From: Chloranthus sessilifolius
Taxonomy: Eukaryota; Streptophyta; Magnoliopsida; Chloranthales; Chloranthaceae
Reading direction: 5' to 3'
DNA: 64,000 nt
Assembly: GCA_021018995.1 (NCBI GenBank)
Contig: CM037586.1
Span: 7,352,328 to 7,416,327 of the forward strand
Shown here: piece by piece, positions 1-11,934 of the stretch
How positions within the stretch are numbered: the first letter of the stretch is position 1
Layout of the letters: the number at the start of each line of letters is the position of its first letter
Position numbers and translations under genes: made by a program
The notes under the pieces: model-generated
What the model was told of the DNA's origin: nothing
Databases searched by the model: none
The model's input: the letters and a program-made list of their open reading frames with translations, nothing else

Positions 1-124
1 ATTAGAACCTTAAGTCTCTACTCCCTAATTCAACGTCTTGCGAGATTCGAGCCTTAAGTAAGGTTGTTGAACACTAAATTTGAGCCCAAATTTCTGACCG
101 ATTCGTCTGCTTGACTCAAGTTGA

Positions 125-370
125 CTATATATATATATATTAAAAAAATTTACTTACAATCGGTTCGATTCGGTCGGTTTCGGCTTGGAAAGGCCCGGAA
201 CCGAAACCAAACCGAACTTTTCTATTTTTCTTTTTGCAAACCAAACCCAAATCAGACCAAAACCGGCAGTTCAGTCCGATTTGATCGGCTTGGTTGGTTC
301 GGCCCAAAAAATGTGCAACCCTTGCGCAAATAGAGGTATCCTATTTATTTTCTGCCCCCTTAAAAGGTAG
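125..370. repeat. CGGTT-rich degenerate repeat
   Basis: A short (TA)n run at about 125-140 is followed by about 190 bases in which CCGAAACC and GGTTCGG motifs alternate on both strands. Similar self-complementary CGGTT/CCGAA blocks recur at about 6720-7050 and 8610-8880. It resembles a degraded non-autonomous element, but no termini or target duplication can be defined. Bases 371-749 hold no recognisable feature. Confidence 0.35.
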
Positions 371-749
371 TCTTGGGCCTACCATTGATGACCATGCGGT
401 TACGAACCCATGATCCTGACCTTTGAATCATATATGATCGACCATTAGATCATAAGTCATGAATCATGTATAATCTACAGCTAGATCATTGTGATACAAT
501 TATGGCAGCATGATATTGACCATTGGTTGCAAGATGATCAAACCCATCTTCAATTTTTACATTGATGAGATATGGTGATCTTGCATTTTAGTTTACTTGG
601 CAAGTGGTAGGTTTAGCAAAACTAGGATTTCCCAGTTATTTAAGGAAATCAAAGATACACTTCAAACAGAAATCAAAGAGCCAAATGTTTTGAAAGATTT
701 AAGCAAAACTAAAACTTTCATTGGGATCCACTAGAAAGATTTCTTTCCA

Positions 750-871
750 CACTATAAAAAACAACACTATTAGCGGCAGTTATTTTAACCAAAAACTACG
801 GCTATTAATTTTGTGGCTATCAAAAACTGCCTTAACAGCATATTCGGTTGAAACACCTTATTTTTGTAGTG
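750..871. mobile_element. CACTA-type MITE (122 bp)
   Basis: The segment starts CACTATAAAAAAC and ends TTTTTGTAGTG, the CACTA...TAGTG termini of the CACTA (En/Spm) superfamily. It is flanked by the 3-bp duplication CCA (747-749 and 872-874), the expected length. It is far too short to encode a transposase. The interior shares the phrase TTAGCGGCAG with the copy at 3836-4004. Confidence 0.75.
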
Positions 872-1354
872 CCATCAAAAAAATTAAAGAGCCAACTGTT
901 TTGAAACAAGTGGAATGAATAAAAAAATTAAAAAATAAATAAATAAATCAAAGAACCAATTTTTTTGAAACAAGAATGCATAAAAATATGATAATAATAA
1001 AAATAAAAAAATAATAATAATAATTTAGAAAAGCATGCATGTATGTGATAGGAGTGAATACTCTAAAAATATGAATCCTAAACCTAAAACACCAAACTCT
1101 AAATTTGCTCTAGGGACCTTCATTTGCAACCCAAAATTTTTCCCTTGCAACTCAAAATTCACATGCCTAAAATATTGACTATTTTGCTTCAGATGATCGA
1201 GATAGTTTTTTGCCCCAATCTTTCATACGTGTATCTGGAGATCATAGACTTATCGTCAAATGGTCAAATATTGATTCCACATGACACATCCCAAAAATTA
1301 CTTTTGACCTAAATTTGATCATAGATATATACTAACAATCAAATCATTTACAAC
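872..1354. other. AT-rich spacer with a fold-back arm
   Basis: No gene is seen. Bases 920-1030 are A/T-rich simple sequence. Bases 1165-1310 match one arm of the dispersed fold-back repeat described at 36400-36695, with its diagnostic 'catct/gatct...gagatcat...tcaaatggtcaa' order. Confidence 0.5.
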
Positions 1355-1850
1355 CAGCGTTCAAAAGTATGGTATCAAAAATCGGCCGATACTAATAAGG
1401 GGCGTAGCTAGGAATTTTTGTTGGTGGGGGCTACAAATGATAAATATAATGCTAATAGTTATTTTACCATCGATTTGGAGGCTTCTACATCATAGATTTG
1501 TGAGCTTATATACAAACAAAAGATATAAGAACTATACTTAATAGAAACTCTAGAGTTAAATGGGGCTTGAGCCGATGTGAGGACTTCTACATCTATGATT
1601 TGGGGGCTTATATACAAACAAAGGTTGTATAAGAACCATACTTAATAAAAACTCTAGAGTTATGTGGGAGCTTGAGCCCCTACACCCTTCTATGTGGCTA
1701 TGCCAGTGATACCAATAAGTATCGACTCCGATACGTGCCGGAATCTCAACTCGCTATCCGTATCGATTTCGGCCAATATCTTTATTTTTTTTTTCTTTTA
1801 AATTAGTCGATACGTATCGATATCGGTTGAGTCGTATTGATTCCCCATGC
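1355..1850. repeat. GATACGTATCGG-rich repeat block, interrupted
   Basis: The block is rich in self-complementary GATAC/GTATC and CGGCC words (for example CGATACGTATCGATATCGG at about 1808-1826). It is interrupted by the hAT-like element at 1397-1708. Similar blocks occur at 10150-10350, 25895-26108, 27930-28140, 36792-36912, 39680-39845 and 53390-53530. At three loci such blocks have Mutator-type termini and 9-bp duplications, so this is probably a degraded member of the same family. Confidence 0.5.
1397..1708. mobile_element. hAT-like MITE (312 bp)
   Basis: The ends AAGGGGCGTAGC and GGCTATGCCAGTG form an imperfect terminal inverted repeat of the kind seen on plant hAT MITEs (CAGTGGCGTAGC type). 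The flanks ATACTAAT (1389-1396) and ATACCAAT (1709-1716) are a near-perfect 8-bp duplication. Inside, a segment of about 110 bp with the phrase 'cttatatacaaacaaa' is tandemly duplicated. Confidence 0.6.
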
Positions 1851-2003
1851 CCAAGTTGGATACCGAATTTGGCACATCGCTCAAAAGTAGCCAATAATAT
1901 ATAAAGCTGGCAGTGCATAATGGTTACCAGCAACAAATGAAACAAAGTTATATAACATCACTTTCATTGAAAAGTCAGATTATTCAAAAGTAGATTTTAC
2001 TAC

Positions 2004-3117
2004 CTTGGCCATGGCTGACGTTATAATGTCGGGTATAGGCTCACTGGTATCGCCAATCCCAAGGGTTATCAGTTTCGCCTCGGGGTACTTCCTAGTGTGT
2101 TCCAACTGCCTCATCCCAATCTGATAGCCCCATGAAATCACAAAACCAATCAACAAACAATCATATCTCTTATTTATATATATATATGAAATGATTATAT
2201 AACACTAATTATGAGCTCAATCTCTTATTAGATGCATGTCACATTAGGCGACTTAAAAAGTCAATTTGATGTTAGATCAATAGAAGCTCTGAATCATGAG
2301 ATTATGTCTCAAACAATATATATAGCGGCCACCCAAATATTATTTGAGGACATTAAAAGTGCATTAATCTCTTTTTTATAAAAAACTTTTTAAAATAGTA
2401 TATATATTGTGCTAAAGCTTTCTTCAAGTAGCTTTTTTTCTAATATTCTCTTCTTTTTTAACGTGATATAAAATTTTCTTTTCTGCCGGTGTGCACACCA
2501 GAAAAACATTAATTATCACCCATTTTTTGAGAGACGTGCCAACTAGGGTGCGCCTTCCTTTTCATGGTGTGCAAATACCGGTACCTGTAGCTAAAACTTA
2601 GGCTGCGTTTGGGTTAGCCCTTTTGAAGCAAAGAACAGCTCTTTCAGTTTTTAGCTCCGACATATAATTACTTTTACATTTAGTAGCATAGCTCCTCGCC
2701 TCATTTGTTCTAGTGGGAAGCTATTTTAAGTGATAAAATTGTTCTACGCCTGTTCTATTCCAGAGCAGATTTTATCTACTCGGACACAGAGAAAGCAAAG
2801 AGCTGCTTTTACTCTTATAAGAGCTAACCCAAACACACCCTTAGTTAAATAATGAATGGAAGGTGATTTTGCAAGAAGCAAAGAGCAAAAGGGACTGACC
2901 TCTGGAAACAAATAGTGATTTCGAAGCTTCTCCATATTTACATTGCGAGGAACCTTTGTGTGGCAAACTGCAATTTCATTAAAGATCTATTTTCAAATAT
3001 CTTCTATGGTACTTGAATCATCGAAGTTGGACAATGATTTGATCAAGAACAAATTTTCTAGAGAGAGAAAAAAAATTACCAGTTTTGGATTGCCTCTTTG
3101 GAAGGAATATGGATGAA
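2004..3117 (-). CDS. ALD1: ALD1-like LL-diaminopimelate aminotransferase, partial (three exons)
   Basis: Three minus-strand exons join in one frame: 3117-3080 (38 nt), 2967-2900 (68 nt) and 2120-2004 (117 nt, exactly 39 codons). All have AG acceptors (TTGCAG, TTGCAG, TATCAG) and GT donors. The product includes PRNVNMEKLRNHYLFPE, then IGMRQLEH, then GIGDTSEPIPDIITSAMAK. This is the N-terminal arm of PLP-dependent LL-diaminopimelate aminotransferases, and NVNMEKL...YLFPE favours the ALD1 branch over AGD2/DapL. ALD1 transaminates lysine in plastids in the pipecolic-acid pathway of systemic immunity (family knowledge). The catalytic domain, including the PLP lysine, would lie further left, outside the window. 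The first exon is not identified, since there is no convincing initiator upstream. The exons are undamaged, so this could be a live gene whose 3' part is off-window, or a 5' gene fragment. Confidence 0.72.
2601..2840. mobile_element. Tourist-like (PIF/Harbinger-type) MITE, 240 bp, in ALD1-like intron
   Basis: The ends GGCTGCGTTTGGGTTAGC and GCTAACCCAAACACACCC are inverted repeats. The flanks TTA (2598-2600 and 2841-2843) give the 3-bp T-rich duplication typical of PIF/Harbinger elements. It lies between the second and third ALD1-like exons. A second copy of the same length lies in opposite orientation at 11680-11919. Confidence 0.75.
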
Positions 3118-3835
3118 CTGCAACCAATTAATAAACTGAAAGGGCATGAGTTCCAAGTAAATAATCAGCGGTGTATAAATTTACAAAGTATCAAATAATA
3201 GGGTACGAGTATTGGCATACCTTGTAAAGGTAAGTACACCCTACTAACTATATATTATAACTGTGGTTGGGGTACCACTAACTATATATTAGAAGTGTCA
3301 GTGACAAAGCAACCGAAGGTGTTTTCGATAATTAAAGCTGAGGTATAAGGGACCTCACCCTATTATTAAAGAATATAGTCAAAGCACATACAACAACAGT
3401 AAGGAAAACCACCCAGCTACTACGAAAGCTTCGGCAATGTCATCACCCCCTAAACATGCAGCTAGGGACGCAAACCACAAAAACATAATTAAAAACCATA
3501 GCAACCGAGAGGTGTTAGTTGTTGTTATCGGTGGCTGGCCCCGAACATATCGGTGGCTGAAATGGAGTTGGTGGTGGTGTTGGTATGCGGTCAAAAAGGC
3601 TTCATTCAACTGTTATAAGCAAATATTATTAATAATGAAATCAATAGACCATAACACACAAGGTGATTAAGAGGATAATCAAGCTCTTTTAATGGGAAAT
3701 CTATCGGTTACATTAATTGGTTGCTTATATAAGCAACGATTAGAATGAGAAAAGTGCATAGGTGGATACACAAGACAAGTAGATCGATTAGACGAGCCGC
3801 AGTAAGCGACCACCAGTTTAGCAACATGGCCGCCC
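3118..3835. other. Spacer without recognised gene
   Basis: Short open frames here (for example around 3379-3670 on both strands) have low complexity and resemble no family I know. A motif 'actaactatatatta' occurs twice near 3245 and 3280. Any 5' exon of the ALD1-like gene could be here or further right, but none is recognisable. Confidence 0.4.
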
Positions 3836-4004
3836 CACTACCAAAAACAAGATTATTAGGGGCAGCCAAAAACTGCTGTTATTAAAAAAATATTGCTGCT
3901 AATACCCTTGCCGCTAATAGTCTTTAATAGTTTTTTGTTAATAGCGGCAGTTTTTAAGTTTTTGCTCCCAAAAAATGCCGCTAATAATCTGTTTTTTTGT
4001 AGTG
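3836..4004. mobile_element. CACTA-type MITE (169 bp)
   Basis: It starts CACTACCAAAAAC and ends GTTTTTTTGTAGTG, with the 3-bp duplication CCC (3833-3835 and 4005-4007). The interior is AT-rich with repeated GCCGCTAATA and GCGGCAG words shared with the copy at 750-871. Confidence 0.75.
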
Positions 4005-4517
4005 CCCTCTTAGCCATCATGTGTGACATTGACTTCGAGTGTGGTAGAAGGTGATGGCAGTGATTGGATGGAAATGAAGTAGGAGTGCCGATGACCCGGT
4101 GGGCTGTAGAGGTGGTCACTGATGACTGACGTGTGGCGATAGTGGTTGTACACAGTGGAGAACAAGAAGAAGAAGATGTCCCATCTCCTTTCCATAGAAG
4201 AAGATGAATCCAACCCTATGAAGTGTTATCACGGCTTTCCTCCGCCACAAGTGAGGGCTTTTAATAAAATTGGGAGGGATCACTCAGACAAGTGTACTCC
4301 GAGTGGGTGCACCTACCTTTTCAAGGGGTGCAAAAACCGGTATCCCTAAACAATAATCTCTTAAATGAGTAATAAAGCATTATATATACCTTGTGTGAGT
4401 TCTCCTGTCCTGAAAGAAAGCTGAAGAAGGCATGTAAGTGCATGGTGATAGATGAACCAGATACATTTTGATTTAATATTGATTAATTCTTATTTCTTTC
4501 AAGAGAAGCTAACACTT

Positions 4518-4549
<32 letters not shown>

Positions 4550-5238
4550 TAACTACTTTATTGGAGACCTCAGACCACACAAAAAGAGATATTGTGAACA
4601 GAAGTGGAATTTGAATGCTATTTATGGAGCCAAAATTCTACCTTCAAGTTGACAGCTCCAATTGTTTTCCAAATGGCTCACCTAATATACGCACATTTTC
4701 CATTCATATTATTGACTTGTTGAATCGGTGGGCAATCTTGACTTCTCAAGTCCATGGATAAATTCATCACGATTCTTTCTCTGAACCTACCTCTTGCCCA
4801 CAGCTTAGTGTCTCAAATTTCTATTAGACTATCTTAAACAGTTCTTCAATTCAATGGATGGGGCAATGAGAAGAGTTTCTGTCAAGGGATTAGTCCAAGC
4901 ATAAGCATGGGATTACCCTAATGCCTTCTTTGGCAGAATGAGTTCTGGAAATAAATTCATAAAATCTTCAAGTTGGCAGAAAGGGTTTCTGTCAAGGGAT
5001 TAGTCCAAGCATAAGCATGGGTTAAAAGCTTTAAGAGGAATTTTGGTGGCCATCCTTGCAACTCGAAATTCGTTCTTCTCAACTTGGATATTTCATGCTT
5101 AAAACCGTTCGATTGCTTTTGACCAACCGATCAAGGTTTTTTTTTCACCATAATTTTTCATATAATGGATCTTGAGATCGACCATAAGCTTATCATCAAA
5201 CGCTGATCAATTTTTTCATTGATGTGGCACACATGGCA
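4005..5238. other. Intergenic spacer with microsatellite and short direct repeat
   Basis: It contains (TA)n(GA)n at about 4517-4549. A direct repeat 'gtttctgtcaagggattag' with following sequence of about 45 bp occurs at about 4877 and 4986. A weak fold-back arm lies at about 5105-5225. I see no gene. Confidence 0.4.
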
Positions 5239-5960
5239 ATACCTCTTTGTTTACACTCACGCGTTCTCTGAAAACACCTACGTCCCCGACCCCTGAAAAA
5301 AAAATGTTGATATCTTCGAATTAGATGATGGAGATCTTTTTTAACAAAGATCTTCATCAAAATAGATCTTGAGTTCATGGTGCATCAATCTAACAGTCAA
5401 TTTTTCATTTCTTATATCACTGATACCCAAAAAATGACTCTTCAATCATATAGCACACATCATGCTCAAGCATGACTTTAGGGCCATTTTTTGGGGATTG
5501 GGGACACATAGAATCACAAGCTAACCATCCGATAGGTGCTACATGATCTTAAGATCCATTCTATGGACGATCGGGGTGAAAAACAATCAACCTCATCTGA
5601 TCCAAAGCAATCAATAGTCTTTAAGGGGTATGGGACGTGGGCGTTTTCAGAGAACGCATAGACGCGAATAGAGGTACTCATAAATAGCAACGCCAATAAA
5701 TGTAACCCCAACCATCTAAGCTACTTAATTTGAAGGTCATGATCTAAAGATCACAAGTGAAAAAATTGGCACCAAGCATAATCTTTATCATATGACTCAA
5801 TGCACTCCAAAGCCATTATCCGATTCAACAATTGATTGTATTGAATCATATGATAAAGATTGAGTTTTGCACCACTATTTGGCGTCGTAGATCTATAAAT
5901 CATGGCCTTTATATCAGACGGTTTAAATGCAACCTTAGCTCATGATCGTACCATTTATTT
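5239..5960. repeat. Fold-back composite repeat, copy F1
   Basis: Two adjacent palindromic modules are present. Module 1 (5239-5677) has inverted ends GCGTTCTCTGAAAACACC (5261) and GTTTTCAGAGAACGC (5643), with complementary arms meeting near 5470. Module 2 (about 5713-5960) has arms centred near 5820 carrying TCATATGATAAAGATT and its complement. The same two-module order recurs at 7649-8552, 10668-11460 and, interrupted, 29500-33225. There is no coding capacity. Confidence 0.6.
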
Positions 5961-6550
5961 GCACTGTAAAATCGTAACCTTGCCCCATCTCCTCCGGCCA
6001 ACATGCATTGACTGCTTTTAATGTGACAAAGGAATTTGTTTTTTATCCCAATCTTCCACATGATGCATCTTAAGATCATGGGTATATTATTAGACGGCTT
6101 TTTTTATTTCATGTGGCACCCATTCCAAAAAATGACTCCTAATTTATATTTGAACTTGATGTATGTTTCACGAGCTTAGAGTTACTGTTTGGGATTTGTA
6201 CCAAGCGGAATAAAAAATTAACTATCTAAGTGTATGCCCAATGATCTCAAGACCCATCTTGTAAAAAGTTGGGACAAAAACAAATAATTCATGTTCTAAT
6301 TCAAAGCAATTAATGCATTTTGGCCCGACGAGATGGAGTGAGGTTACATGTTCACATAGTTTGAAGAATGGTGCCTTAGGAAAATAATTTTATACAATGT
6401 AGCCAAACAACTAAAAAAAATAAAATCAAACCATTGTAAAATTTTAAAAATAAAACTTCTTATGAGTTCTTTTATTTACAAGCCTATGTAAAGTGAAAAT
6501 AATTTTTTAAAAAAAAATCATTTCCACGAGTTTTGTCAAATAGGGCACAA

Positions 6551-7583
6551 GGGTGTATTTGGGAACAACGATTTGGATTTAGTGAAAATATTTGAAATTC
6601 AAGCATTAGAAATTCAGGATTTCAAATATTTGGATTTACAAATCTACTTTTTAGACACATAGGAAGTGTATTTAGATTTGACTCGTGGAGTTCCCGAGTA
6701 AAGATTGATGGTTCAATCATTAATATTGTTGACTGCCTTGAATTAAAACCGATCAAGCGAAAATTAATCAAAACTGGTTGAATAGGGAGTAGAAACCGAG
6801 TAGGGAGATGAAACCAATCTGAAACCGAAAATTTACAAAAAAAAAATTGATAAACATAAAACTAAAAAAATATAGAAAAAATTGAAAACCGAAGCAAATC
6901 GATCGAAACCGATACCGGATCCATCCGTTCGATTTCGAATTTGGAGAATGAGAATTTTGGCTAACCGAAACTCGAAAAAGTTCGGTTCGGTTTCAATTTT
7001 GGGTAAACTAACTCACAAACGAAATTTCAGTTTTGGATTCGATTAGGCTATCCGAAAATTTACACAGATAGAGAAAAAGGGCACACCAAAGAGAGGAGAA
7101 AAAAGGAGTGCGCTAGAGAGAGAGGGAGCGGGACATACAAAGAAATAGAGAGGATAGAGTGGGAGAGAGAGAGAGAGAGAGAGAAAAAAAGGAGAGAGAG
7201 AGAAATGAGAGATGCGAGAGAGAGAGAGAGAGAGAGAGCAGGATAGAGAGAAAGTGACAGAGAAAGATAGAGAGAGAAAGTGATAGATTGACATAGAAAG
7301 TCATAGAGAGAGATAGAGAGAAAGAATAGAGAGAGAGAGAGAAAGAATAGAGAGAGATAAGAGCGGAAAAGAAAAAATTAGAGACAAATAAGAGAGAGAA
7401 AGAGATAGAAATGCAGAGGGAGAGAGATATAGGGAGAGTGGTTTTTTTTTCTTCCAGCGAGATCCGATAAAGTATTTATCCAAATGATGAATTTAAATTT
7501 CAACCCTTCAAATGATTGAGCCCCAACGCAGCCTTACTCAAATCCAATTCCAAAGCATCAAATGACTGTTCCCAAAAGCAGCC
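6551..7583. mobile_element. Tourist-like element expanded by GA microsatellite
   Basis: The left end GGGTGTATTTGGGAACAACG and the complement of the right end (GGCTGCTTTTGGGAACAG) form an imperfect inverted repeat. The flanking trinucleotides are CAA and TAA. The centre holds CCGAAACC-rich sequence (6720-7020) and a long interrupted (GA)n tract (7075-7440). Open frames reading Ser/Leu repeats from the tract are artefacts. It resembles the element at 28241-29311 in size and GA expansion. Confidence 0.45.
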
Positions 7584-7648
7584 TAAGTCATCAAAAAAAC
7601 AAAAAAAAAAACATTGTTACTTTATAAGGCAGCAGCCTTACTTTTAAG

Positions 7649-8552
7649 AGTACCTCCAAACGCGCCTATGCATTCACTAAAAGTGCCCATGTCCGAGACC
7701 CCGTGAAAATTATTGATTACTTTATATTAGATGATAGAGATCGTTTATTATTATTACTTTATATTAGATGATGGAGATCGTTTTTTAACCGAATCTTCCA
7801 CTCAATACATCTGCAGATCATGTTGACCTATCAAATGGTCAATTATTGATTCCATATGTGACAAATCCCCAAAATGGCTTCGGATCAGATGATGGAGATT
7901 GTGTTTCACCTCGATCTTCCATACAATAGATCTTGAGATCATGGCGCACTTTTCCGACTATCAATCTTTTATTCCATGTATCATAGATCCCAAAAAAAAG
8001 TCCCTAAAGTCACATTTGAGCGTGATGGCCATATGATTCAAGGGCCTTTTTTTTTATCTGCGACACATGGAATCAAAAATTGACCATCTGATAGGTGCAC
8101 CATTATCTCAAAATTTATTGTGTGAACGATCGGGGTAAAAAAACGATCGCCATCATCTGATCCAAACCAATCAATGGTTTACAATGGATCTAGGACCTAG
8201 GCGTTTTCAGAGAATGCGTGGGCGCAAACAGAGGCACCCTTAAGCGGTATCTTTTGGAAGCCATTACTTGCACATGGTTCAGAAGAAAGAGTAAATATTT
8301 TGGGGACTTGTACCATGTGAAAGCACTAAGTCATCTAATTTGAAGGCTGTGATGTAAAGATCATAGGTGAACAAGATTAGCACCCAACATGATCTTTATC
8401 ATATAATTCAATGTAGTCAAGGCCACTGTGTGATTCAACAACTGACTGTGTTGAATCATATGATAGAAAATGAGCTTTGTGCCAATCTTTTGCGTGATAG
8501 ATTCTTCTAATGATGCGGCTTATATGATGATTTTACATGGCACAAGTCCTCA
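7649..8552. repeat. Fold-back composite repeat, copy F2
   Basis: Module 1 (7649-8239) has ends AGTACCTCC and GAGGCACCC and a candidate 5-bp flank duplication TTAAG (7644-7648 and 8240-8244). Its inner arms carry 'gatcttgagatcatgg' and the complementary 'accattatctcaaa'. Module 2 (about 8303-8552) is a second palindrome centred near 8420. A stretch of about 60 bp, 'ttactttatattagatgat', is tandemly duplicated at 7720-7775. Confidence 0.6.
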
Positions 8553-9249
8553 TAATAATGTCTTTCTTTTAAATTATGTGCAAGGGCCAACTTCTCGTGT
8601 GCAATTAATGGCTCCCTAATAAATCGGTACTGAACTGTCTAAAAACCGATTTAACTACAACTGATATTCAATTAGTTCGGCTTTGATTTTGAGTGGCTGA
8701 AACTGGAAACCAGGGTTGGGTGATGAAAATAGAACAAAAAAAAAACGGAAAAGAACACTGAAAAAGTCAGTTCAGTTCGATTTCAGTCTCAAGGTTTTGA
8801 AAATTTGGTTAACAAATCCGAAACAGATTTTTTTGGTTCCACTTTGGCTCAGGCTGAACCGAGCTGAGAACTGAAAAAATCGGGTAAGAGCACCCTGGTT
8901 TGAAGGGTATCATTATTTCCACCCTTCAAAAATGTAAGGGTGATTTTTTTCAAATCAGATGATATAAATCGTTTTTCATCCCAAGCTTCTACACGATAGA
9001 TCTTGAGATCATTGGCATAACATCCAACTGTCAATTTTTAATCCCACATGACGCACATCCCAAAAAAAAAGACCAGAAAATCATGTGACACACATCTTAC
9101 ATAGTCAATTTTTAATCCCACGTGACACACATCCCAAAAAAAGTGACCAAAAAACCACGTGACACGCATCTTACTCAAACTTGATTTTCAAGTCACCTTT
9201 TGAGATGTGTGCCACATGGAATCGCCTGAAGGTACCATTATCTCAAGAT
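8553..9249. repeat. Degenerate repeats with fold-back arms
   Basis: Bases 8705-8902 are bounded by AAACCAGGGTTG and GCACCCTGGTTT, a 10-base inverted repeat that suggests a small MITE. Bases 8905-9250 are fold-back arms in which about 85 bp containing 'gtcaatttttaatcccac' is tandemly duplicated (9030 and 9104). Confidence 0.4.
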
Positions 9250-9613
9250 CTTTTGAGTAAAAGATTGGGATGAAAATCTATCTCCATCATCTTATTCAAA
9301 GATTGGGACGAAAACCTATCTCCATCATCTTCTCGTAGTAGGTGCCGTTGCAAATTATGCTAGAAAAGGAATGGATTTCACTATCAATATCAAAAATATC
9401 CAAGGCCCATGCCATAATTTTCCAAAAATAAAATGGCACTCTTTCCACAAAAGGAATCCGAGACCTAACAAATGTTGGCTCATGTTGCCATGAGACCTCA
9501 TCAATGGAGATTAAATTCTCATTGACTACTTGTCGGTATGTGATTAATCATCCATTGTTATCTTAGCATTTTTTATATGGGCTTTACAACTCAGTTTGAT
9601 AAAATGTGATATA

Positions 9614-9830
9614 CGGCACGGTTGATAGCCTTTTGAAATGCATTTCACAATTATAGCTGTGATACTGACCGTGAAACGTCGTTTGATAAAGCAATAAATA
9701 ATGCGTTTTGGATGACTTTTTGGCTTACGGTTACCGAAAATAGATACGAGGAGCGACCCTCGTATCCTCTCGTCGCGACACGTAACGACAAAAGCTCTTA
9801 AACGCATCGCCCGTCAAACGTGCCCATAGT
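9614..9830. other. About 215 bp present in unit 1, absent from unit 2
   Basis: Unit 2 reads straight through at about 23403-23406, while unit 1 has an extra CG-richer stretch with CCCTCGTATCCTCTCGTCGCG near 9757. No terminal repeats or duplication can be assigned, so it may equally be a deletion in unit 2. Confidence 0.5.
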
Positions 9831-10149
9831 GTATCGAAAACACCTACAAAGATTCCAATGATAGGAAAGCCAAGGATCATGTGATAAACTAATCAGGATG
9901 GCCAGGACCACAGCTCAAAAAGCGGAAGTCCTCAGTTCAAATCTTACCCCTTTGTTGGCAATCCATAGGAATTTATCACTACTTAATTACCTGATACGTG
10001 TGATGTGCGGGTATTGTACATGTTCAAAGACTTAGTCAACAATCTTTGATGTATCTGAGTTAACTCCCCTCAAATATTCGGGAGTATCAAGCAATAATTC
10101 ATAATTCTTACATCAAACGTGTCATTAAAACACCAATAGCAGTTGCACA

Positions 10150-10350
10150 AGTAACGAAATCAATTAGTATCGTTGATACATATGGGCTTCGTTGGGAACC
10201 GATACAAGGATCGGCCGATATGTCTTTGCATCGACCGATAGTGATTGATACAAATAATTTTTTATTTTATTTAAAAAAAAAAACGATATAATAATTATGA
10301 TATTGTAGCGGTATCGGTCCAAGATGAGTCGATACTCGATACTGAGACTG
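10150..10350. repeat. GATAC/GTATC-rich block (unit 1 copy)
   Basis: Words such as GTATCG, CGGCCGATA and GATACTCGATAC are repeated on both strands. The block is shared with unit 2 at 27930-28140, so it predates the duplication. It is probably a degraded member of the Mutator-type MITE family defined at 25895-26108. Confidence 0.45.
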
Positions 10351-10667
10351 ACACCATGCTTCCATTTGATTGCTACTTCCTCTCATGTAAATTTTAATAC
10401 TCTACAATTTACTACAATTTGCTACAATATCCATCACATAATTCTAAAAATTTTACCAACTTTGACTAGCAAAAGAGAAGAAACCCTATTTTCTACCAAC
10501 CACAGACATTCAAAATTGGCATCTCATGCATTGACATTGCATCCGAATTGACCAAAATAAAATTCTTTTGCTAACGTCATGATTGCAGAAAAAGTACCCT
10601 ACAGAATGCCGGTGGGAAAATATATAATAATTAGAAAAAAACAAAACAAAGGGCAGATAGACTGACT

Positions 10668-11460
10668 GAAAGTGCCTTCATCCGAAACCCTTTGAAATCA
10701 TTCACTGCTTGGAATGATGGTAGAAATTATTTTTTCACCCTAATCTTTCACATAATAGATCTTGAGATCACGAGCGTCTCATAAAATAGTCAATTTTTAT
10801 TTAGCATGACATGAATCTCCAAAATATGGCCCTAAAATCACATAAGACACATCACACTCAAATGTCAAAGATTTGGGATTTGTCCCACGTAGAGTGAAAA
10901 CCTAATTGGTAGATGGGACAATTATTGTCTAAGATCCATTGGGGAAGAAGATTGGGGTGAAATTATCTCTATCATCTGATTCCATTCAATTAATGGATTT
11001 CAAGGGGTTTCGAATGTAGGCGCTTTCAATAAACCTACAGGCATGAACAGGGGCTCCCAACAAAAATAGAAGGGGAGCAACTACTTGCACACAAGATTTG
11101 TGTCATCGCACATAATTAAAAAGAAAGACTTCATATTGTTGGGACTCTGTATCACATGAAACACCATCTAAGCCGACTAATTTGAAGGTCGTGATGTAAA
11201 GATCTTTGATGCCAAAGATTGACACAAAACACAATCTCTCTCATTTATTCAATACAGTCAACCATTGAATTGGATGATGGTCTTTGCCTCTGATAAATTA
11301 GATGATAGGGCTCATGTTTCATGCCAATCTGCCATCCAAGTATCTTCACAAATTTGGATGATAGAAATCCAAGTTTCCAAGGCTCATAACAAAATTTTCT
11401 ATAGAAAGAATGCCATTTGAAAAGGTGATGTGGACCTAATAACTTTTGGTAGAAAATTGC
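10668..11460. repeat. Fold-back composite repeat, copy F3
   Basis: Module 1 (10668-11060) carries 'gatcttgagatcacgag' and the complementary right arm 'ctaagatccattg'. Module 2 (about 11140-11460) includes the palindrome around 'attcaatacagtcaaccattgaat' at 11239-11262. Its unit 2 counterpart is 29500-29579 plus 32545-33225, split there by a solo LTR. Confidence 0.55.
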
Positions 11461-11679
11461 CAATGGCTATCGCCATCGACTCCAGCATAAACCTCATCTA
11501 AGTTGGACCATGAGGACGGCTGCCCAAGAAACTTCCAGAGAAAGGTGTTATCATTAAGCAGTCATGAAGCTTTTGTTAGGTTTATATTCAAATTACATTA
11601 AAGTTTAAATATATTTGTATGTGGCACGTACTATGTACGTGGAGAGAGAGAGAAAAGGATTTTAGGTGAGATAGACCAA

Positions 11680-11919
11680 GGCTGTGTTTGGGTTAGCTCT
11701 TATAAGATCAGAAGCAGCTCTTTGCCTGCTTTCTGTCAGAGTAGATGAAATTTGCTCTAAGATAAAGCAAGCATAGAGCAGTTTTATCACTTAAAATAGC
11801 TCTCTGCTAGAATAAATGAGGCAAGGAGCTGTGTTATCAAATGTAAAAGTAGTTATCTGTCGGAGCCAAAAAGTGATAGAGCTGTTCTTTGCCCCAAAAG
11901 AGCTAACCCAAACGCAGCC
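11680..11919. mobile_element. Tourist-like MITE (240 bp), unique to unit 1
   Basis: The ends GGCTGTGTTTGGGTTAGCTC and GAGCTAACCCAAACGCAGCC are inverted repeats, and the flanks are CAA and TAA. It is the reverse-orientation relative of the copy at 2601-2840 (same length, similar along its whole length). The unit 2 site is empty near 33578-33590. Confidence 0.75.
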
Positions 11920-11934
11920 TAAGAGAGCAAACAG

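Noticed and set aside
7043..7483. Overlapping minus-strand frames rich in Ser and Leu
   Set aside because: They are translations of an interrupted (GA)n tract; there is no start context, domain or conservation signal.
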